64,000 nucleotides of DNA from [Clostridium] scindens (GCF_019597925.1 NZ_CP080442.1:1406001-1470000), one strand, 5' to 3'; shown: positions 34,689 through 44,436, numbered from the stretch's first letter. Notes: a model not told the origin generated them from the sequence alone. Made by a program: numbers and translations.

Positions 34689-36992
34689 ATGGAGGAACGC
34701 AGAGAAGTTATTGGCGCCAGCGTAAAGAGGGTGGATGCCTTTGACAAGGTTACGGGCTATGCAAAGTATACGGATGACCTCTGCGACAAAGGCGCATATA
34801 TCGCGAAGATATTGCATTCTACGGTCGCAAACGGGAGGGTGACATCAATAGATGCGGACGAGGCCAGAAAGATACCGGGCGTGATCAAGGTGGTTACTTG
34901 CTTTGACGTGCCGAAGAATTACTTCCCTACCGCAGGCCACCCCTGGTCTACGCAGGAAAGTCATCAGGACGTGGCGGACCGCCTGATGCTGACGGACCGG
35001 GTCCGTTTCTACGGTGACGATGTGGCCGCGGTCATTGCAGAAGACGAGGTGGCGGCCAGCCAGGCCCTTCGGGCCATTCAGGTACAGTATGAGGAGTATC
35101 CCTTCGTGCTGGATGTACAGGAGGCCATGGAAGAAGGCGCGCCCAGGCTTCATGAGGAATATCCGGGGAATGTACTGAAGCATACCAGCATCCGGAACGG
35201 GAACTACGAGGAGGCAATCAAGGAGATGGGCCTGATCAAAGTGGAGGGATGGTACGATACGCCTTCCGTGCAGCACTGCCATATCGAGAACTTTATCTGC
35301 TACGCTTATCAGGCCAATCATAAGATGAATGTGGTCAGTTCGACCCAGATCCCGCATATCGTAAGGAGGGTCGTAGGCCAGGCGCTGGGAGTCCCCTGGG
35401 GCAAGGTAAGAGTCATCAAGCCATACATAGGGGGAGGATTCGGCAATAAGCAGGATGTGCTCTATGAACCGCTGTGCGCTTATCTAAGCCAGGTGACGGG
35501 AGGCCATCTGGTCAAGCTGGATGTAAGCAGGGAAGAGACCTTTGCCTGCAACCGGGTAAGGCATGCTATCCGAAGCCATATTATATCCTATGTCAGGCCG
35601 GACGGGACATTCGTGGCCAGGAAACTGGAGGCGTTCTCCAATCAGGGGGCCTACGCGTCCCATGGTCACAGCGTAGTGGCAAAGGGAATGGGCGCGTTCC
35701 CGCAGCTGTATCCCTGCCCGAATGTGGAGGCAGATTCCTATACGGTATTTACCAACCGCCCGGTGGCAGGCGCCATGAGAGGATATGGGATTCCCCAGGC
35801 TATGTTTGCCGTGGAAAGCCACACGGACGACGTGGCAAAGGCGATTGGCATGTCCCCGCTGGAATTCAGGAGAAAGAACCTGATGCCGAAGGGATTCGTG
35901 GATGGATTCTCTAAGAACGAGAATTATGAGGACACCTTCAGCCAATGCATGGATAAGGCGATCGCGCATACGGATTATGTCAGGAAGGCAGAAGCGTATG
36001 GCAATCAGACGGGAAATATCAGGAAGGGCATTGGCATTGCGGCTTTCTGGTACAATACGGCGGTGTGGCCGATCTCTTTGGAGTCCTCTTCCTGTCGCAT
36101 GGTACTGAACCAGGATGGGTCCATCCAGATTCAGCTTGGAGAGACGGAGATTGGACAGGGGGCGGATACGGCGTTTGCCCAGATGGCAGCTTCGACGCTG
36201 GGAATCCCGCTGGAAGATGTCCATGTGATATCCAATCAGGACACGGATCTTACGCCATTTGGAACGGGGGCCTACGCTTCCAGGCAGACGTATGTGGGCG
36301 GCTTTTCGATCCAGCAGACCGCGCTCCTTCTAAAGGAGAAGATCTTAGGCTATGCCCATGAGATGACAAGGATGCCCGCTGGAATTCTAGATATTGTGGA
36401 CGGGATGATCGTTAGAAAGTCGGATGGAAGAGAACTGCTGTCCATGGAAGAACTGGCGCTGGAAGCATTCTACAGCCTGAGCCACAGCCAGCATATAACG
36501 GCGGAGAGCACCTATCAGATCAAAAGCAATGCTTATTCCTTTGGATGCACGGTTGCGGAAGTGGAAGTAGACATCGAGGCCTGCAAGGTCAAGCTGGTGG
36601 ATGCAGTCAATGTCCATGACTGCGGCAGGCTGATCAACCCGGCGCTGGCCAAGGCTCAGGTTCACGGCGGGATGAGCATGGGAATCGGATATGGCCTGTC
36701 AGAATGCCTGAAGTTCGATCCCAAGACCGGAAAGACGTTGAACGGAACGCTATTGGACTATAAGCTGTCCACAACCATGGACCACCCGGAACTTAAGGCA
36801 GACTTTGTAGAAAACTATGAGCCTACCAGCGCGTACGGAACGAAAGCGCTGGGAGAGCCTCCGGTCTGTTCCGTGGCTCCAGCTATCCGCAATGCAGTAT
36901 TCAACGCGACAGGAGTCGGCGTAGACACGCTGCCTCTAAGTCCCCATGTCTTATTCGAGGAATTTCGGAAAGGAGGGCTTCTGGATGTATGA
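34689..36992 (+). CDS. xdhA: Xanthine dehydrogenase molybdenum-binding subunit
   Basis: A 767-residue molybdopterin subunit of the XdhA (YgeS) type, hydroxylating hypoxanthine/xanthine to urate. Landmarks: KVTGYAKYTDD near the start, IGGGFGNKQD, RPVAGAMRGYGIPQAMFAVE (substrate arginine region), GETEIGQGADTAF and the catalytic Glu in TKALGEPPVCSVAPAI near the C-terminus. It starts 4 bases after guaD and overlaps the FAD subunit gene by 8 bases, so the three subunits are made together. It needs Moco, consistent with moaC in the window. Confidence 0.93.
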   Translation: MEERREVIGASVKRVDAFDKVTGYAKYTDDLCDKGAYIAKILHSTVANGRVTSIDADEARKIPGVIKVVTCFDVPKNYFPTAGHPWSTQESHQDVADRLMLTDRVRFYGDDVAAVIAEDEVAASQALRAIQVQYEEYPFVLDVQEAMEEGAPRLHEEYPGNVLKHTSIRNGNYEEAIKEMGLIKVEGWYDTPSVQHCHIENFICYAYQANHKMNVVSSTQIPHIVRRVVGQALGVPWGKVRVIKPYIGGGFGNKQDVLYEPLCAYLSQVTGGHLVKLDVSREETFACNRVRHAIRSHIISYVRPDGTFVARKLEAFSNQGAYASHGHSVVAKGMGAFPQLYPCPNVEADSYTVFTNRPVAGAMRGYGIPQAMFAVESHTDDVAKAIGMSPLEFRRKNLMPKGFVDGFSKNENYEDTFSQCMDKAIAHTDYVRKAEAYGNQTGNIRKGIGIAAFWYNTAVWPISLESSSCRMVLNQDGSIQIQLGETEIGQGADTAFAQMAASTLGIPLEDVHVISNQDTDLTPFGTGAYASRQTYVGGFSIQQTALLLKEKILGYAHEMTRMPAGILDIVDGMIVRKSDGRELLSMEELALEAFYSLSHSQHITAESTYQIKSNAYSFGCTVAEVEVDIEACKVKLVDAVNVHDCGRLINPALAKAQVHGGMSMGIGYGLSECLKFDPKTGKTLNGTLLDYKLSTTMDHPELKADFVENYEPTSAYGTKALGEPPVCSVAPAIRNAVFNATGVGVDTLPLSPHVLFEEFRKGGLLDV

Positions 36993-37869
36993 TATAAAAG
37001 CATTATATGAGGCAGATAATATATCGCATGCAATTCAATTACTAAAGGAGCACCCGGAGGCTTTGATCATCGCAGGAGGAAGCGATGTCCTGATCCAGAT
37101 CCGGGAAGGCAAGAGGGCTGGAGAAGAACTGGTCAGCATCTATGGATTGGATGAACTGCGGGGCGTGAAGATGGAAGAAGATGGAACCATCCGCATCGGT
37201 TCCCTCACCAGCTTCTCCCATATTACGAAGGATGAAGTGATTAAGAAGTACATCCATGTATTGGGCGAGGCTGTCGATAAGGTGGGCGGTCCGCAGATAC
37301 GGAATATCGGAACCATCGGCGGCAATACCTGCAATGGAGTGACCTCGGCAGATTCGGCCTCCACCCTATTCGCCTGGGATGCCATTATTGAACTGACAGG
37401 GCCGCAGGGCGTAAGAAAGGTGCCGATCCAGGAGTTCTATATCAAGGCCGGGAAGGTAGATCTAAGACCTGCGGAGATTCAGACAGCCATCCTGATACCG
37501 AAGGAATCTTACGATGGCTATAAGGGCCACTATATTAAATATGCCATGCGCAATGCCATGGATATCGCAACGCTTGGATGTTCCGTGAATGTAAAATTAT
37601 CCGCGGACAGACAGATGATTGAAGATGCCAGGATCGCCTACGGCGTCGCAGGGCCCGTGCCTATGCGCGCGCCGTCGGCAGAGAAGGCGGTGGCAGGGTG
37701 CAAGGTGTCAGCCGAAAGCGTCGAACGGTTCGCAAAAGAAGTTCTAAAAGATATCCGTCCAAGGGACAGCTGGCGCGCCAGCAAGGCATTTCGGGAGCAT
37801 ATCTCCTATGTGCTGGCAAAACGTGCCCTTACGGAAGCGATTGAGAGGTCAGGAGGTGCGGTGGTATGA
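36985..37869 (+). CDS. xdhB: Xanthine dehydrogenase FAD-binding subunit
   Basis: A 294-residue FAD subunit (CO dehydrogenase medium-chain type) that passes electrons from Fe-S clusters to NAD+. The FAD loop is IIAGGSDVLIQIREG (about residues 27-41); GGPQIRNIGTIGGNTCNGVTSADSA in pattern is the second flavin motif. The ATG at 36985 lies inside the end of xdhA (ATGTATGA overlap) after AAAGGAGGG. It overlaps the Fe-S subunit by 4 bases. Confidence 0.93.
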   Translation: MYDIKALYEADNISHAIQLLKEHPEALIIAGGSDVLIQIREGKRAGEELVSIYGLDELRGVKMEEDGTIRIGSLTSFSHITKDEVIKKYIHVLGEAVDKVGGPQIRNIGTIGGNTCNGVTSADSASTLFAWDAIIELTGPQGVRKVPIQEFYIKAGKVDLRPAEIQTAILIPKESYDGYKGHYIKYAMRNAMDIATLGCSVNVKLSADRQMIEDARIAYGVAGPVPMRAPSAEKAVAGCKVSAESVERFAKEVLKDIRPRDSWRASKAFREHISYVLAKRALTEAIERSGGAVV

Positions 37870-38354
37870 GTGACAGGCAGTTCAAAAGAATTCATTGTAC
37901 CATTAACGGGAGAGAAGTGGAAACCATGATAGATGTCCGCGCTTCGCTGACAGACCTTCTTCGCAATGATTTCCGGCTTACCAGCGTAAAGAAAGGATGC
38001 GAAGTGGGCGAATGCGGAGCCTGCAATGTGATCATAGACGGCGAGTGCTTTAATTCCTGCATCTATCTGGCTGCGTGGGCGGACGGAAAGAATATCCGCA
38101 CGCTGGAAAGCCTGATGGGGCCGGATGGGGAACTATCTGACATCCAGCAGGCATTTATCGATGAGACGGCCGTGCAGTGCGGCTTCTGTACGCCGGGCTT
38201 TATTATGAGCGCGGTGGAGATCCTGGAGTCAGGAAAGGAATATTCAAGAGAAGAATTAAGAAAGATGCTTTCCGGACATCTGTGCCGGTGCACTGGGTAT
38301 GAAAATATCATTAACGCAGTGGAGAAGACCATGAAAAAAAGGCTGGGCATTTAA
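37866..38354 (+). CDS. xdhC: Xanthine dehydrogenase iron-sulfur subunit
   Basis: A 162-residue subunit with two [2Fe-2S] clusters. The plant-type cluster ligands are CEVGECGACNVIIDGECFNSC in pattern (about residues 43-63) and the second cluster uses CGFCTPGF and CRCTGY. It completes the XdhABC complex and ends the operon; a strong terminator hairpin follows. The symbol follows E. coli usage (XdhC as the Fe-S subunit), not the XdhC/CoxI maturation factor. Confidence 0.92.
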   Translation: MSDRQFKRIHCTINGREVETMIDVRASLTDLLRNDFRLTSVKKGCEVGECGACNVIIDGECFNSCIYLAAWADGKNIRTLESLMGPDGELSDIQQAFIDETAVQCGFCTPGFIMSAVEILESGKEYSREELRKMLSGHLCRCTGYENIINAVEKTMKKRLGI

Positions 38355-38358
38355 ATTG

Positions 38359-38397
38359 TCCGCGTCAGCACCTGACTAAGAGAGGAGCTGACGCGGA
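38359..38397 (+). terminator. Terminator between xdhC and the convergent HTH_42 gene
   Basis: TCCGCGTCAGC (38359-38369) pairs perfectly with GCTGACGCGGA (38387-38397) around a 17-base loop, followed by TATTCTTATT. It can serve the plus-strand operon. Confidence 0.8.
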
Positions 38398-38418
38398 TAT
38401 TCTTATTGGAATTATATA

Positions 38419-39612
38419 TTACAAGAATTCAATGCCTGCCACAGCCTGCTGCCGGAAAGCGGCATATTCTTCGGCAAGGACAAGGATATCCTGCCGCCGG
38501 ATGTGTGTATCCCACAGAGCGGCCTTGATGTCCATGCCCTTTCCTTTCTTGCGGCTGTTCCAGATGCCTACGATCTCTCCGCGGTAAATGATGGCGCCCG
38601 GGTTTGCTACCAGCTGCCAGATTTTCCGGTGCAAAGACTTGTCCGGCTGCAGTATGAGGCGGTCACGCTGGTCGAGATAGGGATCGTGGCCGCCCAGGAA
38701 GAGAAGTTCCTTTTGGAGCGGAGAAGGCGAAAAAAGGCGCTCTCTGTCAGAGGACAGGATGAATGCCTTCTTGCCCAGTGCAAGGACCGGCTCCATTTCT
38801 TCTTCTACGGCTTTCCACAGCCTTTTTCCCTGGGAGTTGGAGCATCCCAGCCAGCGGATGAACATATCGAGGGTCGCAGGCCCATAGCAGTGCAGGAACT
38901 TGCGGACCAGCCTTTGGGGAGCATCCGCCCTCACCTGCATGGGATGGCCCACCCAATTTTTATAGGAAGTAAAGGCGGGCGTGGTTTTTTGGCGTTTTGC
39001 GAATACTACCAGGCCGTGAAAGGAACAGGGACGAAGAAGGAAAGACACCACCGCGCCGCCGACCGTCTGCCTGTTTGGATCCCCATACATGGAAGGCTGG
39101 TTCCACAAGTCCTGTTTCCGGGCCGGTAGAAACGGCAGCATCCAGCTAGCCAGGGTCTGATCCAGGGAATTCTTGCTGATGATCAAGGCATCATCCAGCC
39201 TTGGCATGACTCGCATCAATAATTCCAGCAGTTCGTCAAAATCCATCTGTAGATACTCAAGGGCAAGGGAGATGCCGCTGGTATAGATCCAGGGTTCTTT
39301 TTCACCTCCATGATCTATAGAAGCTAGCGAATAGAGGAAGACATCGCTTTCCGCTTCCGGGAATACTACCGGTGCTCCTCGATAGCTCCATGCCTGCAGA
39401 AGCAGCCTGTCCTTATTAAGCAAGTCTTCCATCTGCGACATGGTGCAGCCGGGAACCCGGTTATGAAGCGCAGTTTCCCATGCGCCTGGCGGCGTATTCT
39501 GCATGCCGCATGCTCCTGCGAGCATGGCAATGTCCGACATCTGGTAATCTGCATCCAGATGATGGGAATGAAGTCGGAAATTTCGTATTTGTTCAATGGC
39601 TGGCTCTTTCAT
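38419..39612 (-). CDS. Winged-helix DNA-binding protein of the HTH_42 (AlkZ-like) family
   Basis: A 397-residue soluble protein. LGGHDPYLDQRDRLIL (about residues 310-325) is the conserved strip of HTH_42 proteins, and KFLHCYGPATLDMFIRWLGCS the winged-helix part. Relatives include AlkZ/YcaQ glycosylases, which remove bulky alkylated bases and crosslinks. Whether this protein is a glycosylase is uncertain: the AlkZ catalytic QxQ-type motif is not clearly present. It is monocistronic, convergent to the xdh operon and divergent from nrdA. Confidence 0.65.
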   Translation of the reverse strand: MKEPAIEQIRNFRLHSHHLDADYQMSDIAMLAGACGMQNTPPGAWETALHNRVPGCTMSQMEDLLNKDRLLLQAWSYRGAPVVFPEAESDVFLYSLASIDHGGEKEPWIYTSGISLALEYLQMDFDELLELLMRVMPRLDDALIISKNSLDQTLASWMLPFLPARKQDLWNQPSMYGDPNRQTVGGAVVSFLLRPCSFHGLVVFAKRQKTTPAFTSYKNWVGHPMQVRADAPQRLVRKFLHCYGPATLDMFIRWLGCSNSQGKRLWKAVEEEMEPVLALGKKAFILSSDRERLFSPSPLQKELLFLGGHDPYLDQRDRLILQPDKSLHRKIWQLVANPGAIIYRGEIVGIWNSRKKGKGMDIKAALWDTHIRRQDILVLAEEYAAFRQQAVAGIEFL

Positions 39613-39772
39613 GTGTGGGATCCTTTTTCTCCTTTTTAATCTTAACTACTTGTGCCTGAGTTCTATGTCTAGAATACATCGATTTCTAATGTCTCGCAAT
39701 ATCCTCTTTGGAATCCTGGATGAAACTGCCTGTTTCAGGCAAATAATAGAATGATAGAAAGATGATTGAAGA

Positions 39773-39819
39773 CAACAATATATTGTGGTATGATGTTGAG
39801 TGGAATCAATAAATTGTAT
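39773..39819 (+). promoter_or_regulatory. Pair of NrdR-type boxes upstream of nrdA
   Basis: Box 1 (39773-39788) contains the palindrome ACAATATATTGT; box 2 (39804-39819) reads AATCAATAAATTGTAT. Both fit the NrdR consensus core CWATATATWG with at most one core mismatch. Their centres are 31 bases apart, three helical turns, the spacing usual for NrdR, which represses ribonucleotide reductase genes when dATP is high. Confidence 0.75.
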
Positions 39820-39836
39820 GTGAGGTAGACGTGTAT

Positions 39837-42368
39837 ATGAGAATCAGCAAGAGGAACGGAACAAACGAAGCGTATTGCCCGGAAAAGATCAAGCGGGCAG
39901 TCAGCCTGGCATTCCAAAGTGTAGGAAATCTGCTTTCTGATGAAGAGGCAGACAGGCTTCTTAAGAATGTAGAGCAAAAGATTGATGATAGAGTTACAGA
40001 TGAGCCATCCGTATCCGTGGAAGAGATTCAGGATTTTGTGGAACAGGCGCTGATGGAAGCAAACCATTATAAAGCATTAAAAAGTTACATTTTATACAGA
40101 GAGGAGCGTGCTAGGAAGCGAAAGTCAAGAAAGAAGCTGGCTGACAAGATTCCGTCCTTTGACCGGCTGGCTTTAGTACTGGCGGAGATCCAGAAGGAAT
40201 TTACGCAGGAAGAGTATGACCTGGAGCATCTGTATGCCAAGTTCCAGGCTTTTGGAAAGCCGGAACTTGACGACCAGGAGAAACTTTCTATGCTGATCAA
40301 GGCGGCGGTAGAACTGACGACCCAGGAAGCGCCCCAATGGGAGATGATCGCGGCCAGGCTTCTGATGCTGGACTTTGATCAAAAATTGGAAAAGAATATG
40401 AGACGCTGCCATATCGAATGCTTCTATGACAAACTGGCATATCTGACGGAACAGGGATTATACGGAGACTATATCTTAAAAGCATATGACAGGGACGAGA
40501 TCGAGCGTCTGGCCCTTTTTATCGAGCCAAAGCGGAATCACCTGTTTACTTATAGCGGGCTTGAACTGCTGCTTGGCAGATATGTAATCCGCACGGGAAA
40601 GGGAGTGCCGATGGAATCGCCTCAGGAAATGTTTCTGGGGATCGCCATGCATCTTGCCATGAAGGAGAAAAAGGACAGGGAATCGTGGGTGAAGCGATTC
40701 TATGATATGCTAAGTCAGCTGAAGGTGACGATGGCCACACCAACGTTATCCAATGCAAGAAAGCCCTATCACCAGCTGTCTTCCTGCTTTATAGACACGG
40801 TGCCGGACAGTCTGGATGGAATTTACAGAAGCATTGACAATTTTGCCAAGGTCAGCAAATTCGGCGGCGGCATGGGCATGTATTTCGGAAAGGTGCGGGC
40901 CAGCGGCAGCGCGATCCGCGGATTCGAGGGGGCAGCAGGGGGCGTTATCCGCTGGATCAGGCTGGCCAATGATACCGCGGTCGCGGTGGATCAACTGGGC
41001 ATGCGCCAGGGCGCGGTTGCGGTCTATCTGGACGTATGGCACCGGGATCTTCCGGAATTCCTTGGCCTAAGGACGAATAACGGGGACGACAGGATGAAGG
41101 CTCACGACGTATTCCCGGCAGTCTGCTATCCGGACTACTTCTGGAAGGAAGCGAGGGATAACATCGAAGGAGACTGGTATCTGATGTGTCCTCATGAGAT
41201 ACTGACGGTGAAGGGCTATGCGCTGGAAGACTATTTTGGAGAAGAATGGGAAAAAAGGTATCAGGACTGCGTCCGGGATTCCCGGATACAGAAAAGGGTC
41301 ATTCCCATCAAGGATATTATAAGGCTGATCATCAAAAGCGCGGTGGAGACGGGAACGCCTTTTACGTTCAACCGGGATACGGTAAACCGTGCCAATCCCA
41401 ACAGCCACAAGGGAATCATCTACTGCAGCAACCTGTGTACGGAGATCGCGCAGAATATGAGCGCCATCGAGCAGGTGGAGCAGAAGATTGAAGAGATCGA
41501 TGGGGAGACGGTGGTGGTGACGGTTACAAAGCCGGGCGAATTCGTGGTGTGCAACCTTGCCAGCCTCTCCCTTGGAAGATTGGATCTTGCGGATGAGGAG
41601 GAGATAGCCTATATAACGGAGAGCGCCGTAAGAGCATTGGATAATGTGATCGACCTGAATTTCTTCCCGGTTCCCTATGCCAGGATCAATAACCGAAAAT
41701 ACCGGCCCATCGGGCTGGGAGTCAGCGGCTATCACCACATGCTGGCCAAGCATGAGATTGCCTGGGAGAGCGAGGAGCATCTGGAATTTGTCGAGAAGGT
41801 GTTTGCCGATATCCACTATGCTGCCATAAAGGCCAGCAGCAGGAGTGCCAGGGAAAAGGGAAGTTACGAATATTTTGAAGGAAGCGGATGGCAGAACGGC
41901 AGCTACTTTGCCGACCGGGAACTTACGGATGGCCGGTGGGAGGAACTGCGGGCGAAAGTGGCGGAATATGGCCTTAGAAACGGCTATCTTCTGGCCGTGG
42001 CGCCTACCAGCAGCACCAGCATCATTGCCGGTACCACCGCGGGGCTGGATCCGATCATGAGCCGATACTTCCTGGAAGAGAAGAAGAATGGCCTGATGCC
42101 CCGGGTAGCGCCGGAACTTTCCATGGATAACTTCTGGTATTATAAGAATGCCCATTATATTGACCAGTCCTGGTCCGTGCGGGCATGCGGAGTCAGGCAG
42201 CGGCATATTGACCAGGCCCAGAGCATGAATCTGTATATTACCAATGAGTATACCTTCCGGAAAGTGCTGGATCTCTATATACTGGCCTGGGAAGAGGGCG
42301 TTAAGACCATCTATTATATCCGCTCCAAGAGTCTGGAAGTGGAAGAATGCGAAGTATGCTCTTCATAA
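39837..42368 (+). CDS. nrdA: Class I ribonucleotide reductase, alpha subunit
   Basis: An 843-residue catalytic subunit that reduces ribonucleotides to deoxyribonucleotides. An N-terminal ATP-cone (about residues 1-95, RISKRNGTNEAYCPEKIKRAV) gives dATP feedback. Active-site Cys lie in LSSCFIDTV, NLCTEI and VVCNLASLSL, PTSSTSIIAGTTAGLDP is the substrate loop, and the C-terminal pair is ECEVCSS. The ATG at 39837 is preferred by its N-terminus; a GTG two codons earlier is also possible (GAGG at 39822). It is followed 27 bases later by nrdB. The NrdR boxes upstream indicate its control. Confidence 0.95.
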   Translation: MRISKRNGTNEAYCPEKIKRAVSLAFQSVGNLLSDEEADRLLKNVEQKIDDRVTDEPSVSVEEIQDFVEQALMEANHYKALKSYILYREERARKRKSRKKLADKIPSFDRLALVLAEIQKEFTQEEYDLEHLYAKFQAFGKPELDDQEKLSMLIKAAVELTTQEAPQWEMIAARLLMLDFDQKLEKNMRRCHIECFYDKLAYLTEQGLYGDYILKAYDRDEIERLALFIEPKRNHLFTYSGLELLLGRYVIRTGKGVPMESPQEMFLGIAMHLAMKEKKDRESWVKRFYDMLSQLKVTMATPTLSNARKPYHQLSSCFIDTVPDSLDGIYRSIDNFAKVSKFGGGMGMYFGKVRASGSAIRGFEGAAGGVIRWIRLANDTAVAVDQLGMRQGAVAVYLDVWHRDLPEFLGLRTNNGDDRMKAHDVFPAVCYPDYFWKEARDNIEGDWYLMCPHEILTVKGYALEDYFGEEWEKRYQDCVRDSRIQKRVIPIKDIIRLIIKSAVETGTPFTFNRDTVNRANPNSHKGIIYCSNLCTEIAQNMSAIEQVEQKIEEIDGETVVVTVTKPGEFVVCNLASLSLGRLDLADEEEIAYITESAVRALDNVIDLNFFPVPYARINNRKYRPIGLGVSGYHHMLAKHEIAWESEEHLEFVEKVFADIHYAAIKASSRSAREKGSYEYFEGSGWQNGSYFADRELTDGRWEELRAKVAEYGLRNGYLLAVAPTSSTSIIAGTTAGLDPIMSRYFLEEKKNGLMPRVAPELSMDNFWYYKNAHYIDQSWSVRACGVRQRHIDQAQSMNLYITNEYTFRKVLDLYILAWEEGVKTIYYIRSKSLEVEECEVCSS

Positions 42369-42395
42369 ATATTCGAAGAAGACGGAGGAAACGAT

Positions 42396-43439
42396 ATGTC
42401 TGAATTAATGAAAAAGCCGCTGTTTAATCCATCCGGGGATACGCAGGTGAATAAGCGCAGGATGATAGGCGGCAATACGACGAATCTGAATGATTTTAAC
42501 AATATGAAGTACGACTGGGTCAGCGACTGGTACCGGCAGGCCATGAATAACTTCTGGATACCGGAAGAGATCAACATGGGCGTGGATATCAAGGATTACC
42601 GAAAACTGCCGCAGGCAGAGCGGAGAGCCTATGACAAGATCCTGTCCTTCCTGATCTTCCTGGACAGCATCCAGACGGCGAACCTGCCAAATATCGGGGA
42701 ATACATTACGGCAAATGAAGTGAACCTGTGCCTGTCCATCCAGACCTTCCAGGAGGCTGTGCACAGCCAGAGCTACAGCTATATGCTGGATACCATCTGC
42801 GAGCCTCAGGAGCGGAACGATGTCCTGTACCAGTGGAAGGAGGACCAGCACCTTCTTAAGAGGAATGAGTTTATTGGCAATCTGTACAATGAATTCCAGA
42901 AGAAGAAGGATGCAGGCGTGCTGGTTAAGACGCTGGTAGCCAACTATATTCTGGAAGGAATCTATTTTTACAGCGGATTCATGTTCTTCTATAATCTGGG
43001 AAGGAATAACCGGATGCCCGGCTCTGTCCAGGAGATCCGATATATCAACCGGGATGAGAATACCCATCTGTGGCTGTTCCGCAATATCCTGCTGGAACTT
43101 AAGAAAGAAGAGCCGCAATTATTTACGGAAAGCCGGATAGAAGAATACCGGGAGATGATAAAGGAAGGGTGCCAGCAGGAAATCAGCTGGGGGCATTACG
43201 TGATCGGTGACGATATCCAGGGATTGAACCGGGATATGATTACGGATTATATCCAGTATCTTGGAAACCTGAGGTGTACCAATCTGGGTTTTGCGCCAAT
43301 CTATGAAGGGCACGTAAAAGAGCCGGACAGCATGTCCTGGGTAAGCCAGTTTTCCAATGCCAATATGATCAAGACGGATTTTTTTGAGGCGAGAAGCACG
43401 GCTTACGCAAAAAGCAGCGCTTTGGTGGATGATTTATAG
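42396..43439 (+). CDS. nrdB: Class I ribonucleotide reductase, beta subunit
   Basis: A 347-residue ferritin-like subunit holding the diiron/tyrosyl radical cofactor. Metal ligands are the Asp of FLIFLDSIQTANL, Glu and His of FQEAVHSQSY, Glu of ILEGIYFYSGF, and Glu/His of RDENTHLWL. The radical Tyr is seven residues after the Glu in QEAVHSQSY, as in E. coli Tyr122, so a standard Tyr-radical enzyme is expected. A GGAGG ribosome site precedes the ATG. Oxygen need of class I enzymes is notable in a strict anaerobe; it may serve in micro-oxic conditions. Confidence 0.95.
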   Translation: MSELMKKPLFNPSGDTQVNKRRMIGGNTTNLNDFNNMKYDWVSDWYRQAMNNFWIPEEINMGVDIKDYRKLPQAERRAYDKILSFLIFLDSIQTANLPNIGEYITANEVNLCLSIQTFQEAVHSQSYSYMLDTICEPQERNDVLYQWKEDQHLLKRNEFIGNLYNEFQKKKDAGVLVKTLVANYILEGIYFYSGFMFFYNLGRNNRMPGSVQEIRYINRDENTHLWLFRNILLELKKEEPQLFTESRIEEYREMIKEGCQQEISWGHYVIGDDIQGLNRDMITDYIQYLGNLRCTNLGFAPIYEGHVKEPDSMSWVSQFSNANMIKTDFFEARSTAYAKSSALVDDL

Positions 43440-43456
43440 AAAGGGGCCTAAAAACA

Positions 43457-44377
43457 GTGGAATATCAGTGGACAAAGCAAGACGGCGCATACCAGGAATC
43501 TGACGTGCCTGCAAGACAGAACTGCCGGATCAATATTATGACGGAAGAGGAATTTCAGGAAAAGTTCCCGGTATTATTGTGCAGAGGGTTCATAGGCGGT
43601 AAGGTGAGCCATAACCGATTCTGCAAGGCAGACCGGCTGAATAAGACGGTCGCGGGGACCTTTTCCATTCCTTTGAAGGAATCCCCGTCAAAGGAAAAGA
43701 CTACATTTGGATTCTGCATGAGGAAGGAAGAACTGATATTTATCGACGATGCTGGCAAGGTAAGGCAGATCCTGGATGAGATGCAAGGGTATCCGCTGAC
43801 GGACAGTTCCTCTCCGGCCTTGCTGCTGTTTGACTTTATGGAGTATCTTCTGAAGGATGATATGATATTTTTGCAGGAGTATGAAGAACGGCTGACAAGG
43901 CTGGAAGAAGAGCTTCTGAATGGAAAGGCGGAAGGATTTGACCGTAAAATCCTGTCTTTTCGCAAGGAATTATCCGCATTAAGCGCCTATTATGAACAAC
44001 TGTCGGACATGGGAGAGACGCTGCAGCAGAATGCGGCGGAGCAGGGAGATGAAAAGGACAGCCTGCTTTTCGGCCTGTATTCAGATAAGGCAGGGCGTCT
44101 GTATTCTGCCGTCCAGATGCTGAAGGAATATTCCATGCAGTTAAGAGAGATGCACCAGACCCAGATAGACGTGCGCCAGAATGAGATCATGAAGATGCTT
44201 ACGGTGGTCACCACCGTATTCATGCCGCTTACGCTGGTGGCGGGATGGTATGGGATGAATTTTGTCAATATGCCGGAACTGGCATCCCCTTATGGCTATA
44301 TTGTTATCTGTGCCATCTGCCTGCTGGTCATCGTTGTGGAGATTCTGATATTCAAGATCAAAGGATGGTTTAAGTAG
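43457..44377 (+). CDS. corA: CorA-like magnesium/divalent metal transporter
   Basis: A 306-residue CorA-family channel protein: a cytoplasmic alpha/beta and coiled part (residues 1 to about 240), then two C-terminal helices with the YGMNF signature between them (GMN selectivity motif), and a basic end KIKGWFK. Mg2+ (or Co2+/Ni2+) uptake is expected. The start is taken as GTG at 43457 after AAAGGGG, 17 bases after nrdB, so it may be co-transcribed with the reductase genes. Mg2+ supply has no special link with the neighbours that I can see. Confidence 0.88.
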   Translation: MEYQWTKQDGAYQESDVPARQNCRINIMTEEEFQEKFPVLLCRGFIGGKVSHNRFCKADRLNKTVAGTFSIPLKESPSKEKTTFGFCMRKEELIFIDDAGKVRQILDEMQGYPLTDSSSPALLLFDFMEYLLKDDMIFLQEYEERLTRLEEELLNGKAEGFDRKILSFRKELSALSAYYEQLSDMGETLQQNAAEQGDEKDSLLFGLYSDKAGRLYSAVQMLKEYSMQLREMHQTQIDVRQNEIMKMLTVVTTVFMPLTLVAGWYGMNFVNMPELASPYGYIVICAICLLVIVVEILIFKIKGWFK

Positions 44378-44386
44378 AATGAATAC

Positions 44387-44436
44387 AGAAGAGCCAGAGG
44401 AAGGAATCGCGGTATGGATTCTCCTCTGGCTCTTCT
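44387..44436. repeat. 14-bp perfect inverted repeat between convergent corA and arcC
   Basis: AGAAGAGCCAGAGG (44387-44400) pairs with CCTCTGGCTCTTCT (44423-44436) around a 22-base loop. It lies between convergent genes, where a bidirectional terminator would be expected, but neither side has a real T-tract. It probably still serves as an RNA 3' end structure. Confidence 0.6.

Noticed and set aside
44387..44436. Bidirectional intrinsic terminator
   Set aside because: The stem is perfect but neither strand has a T-tract after it, so I list it only as an inverted repeat.
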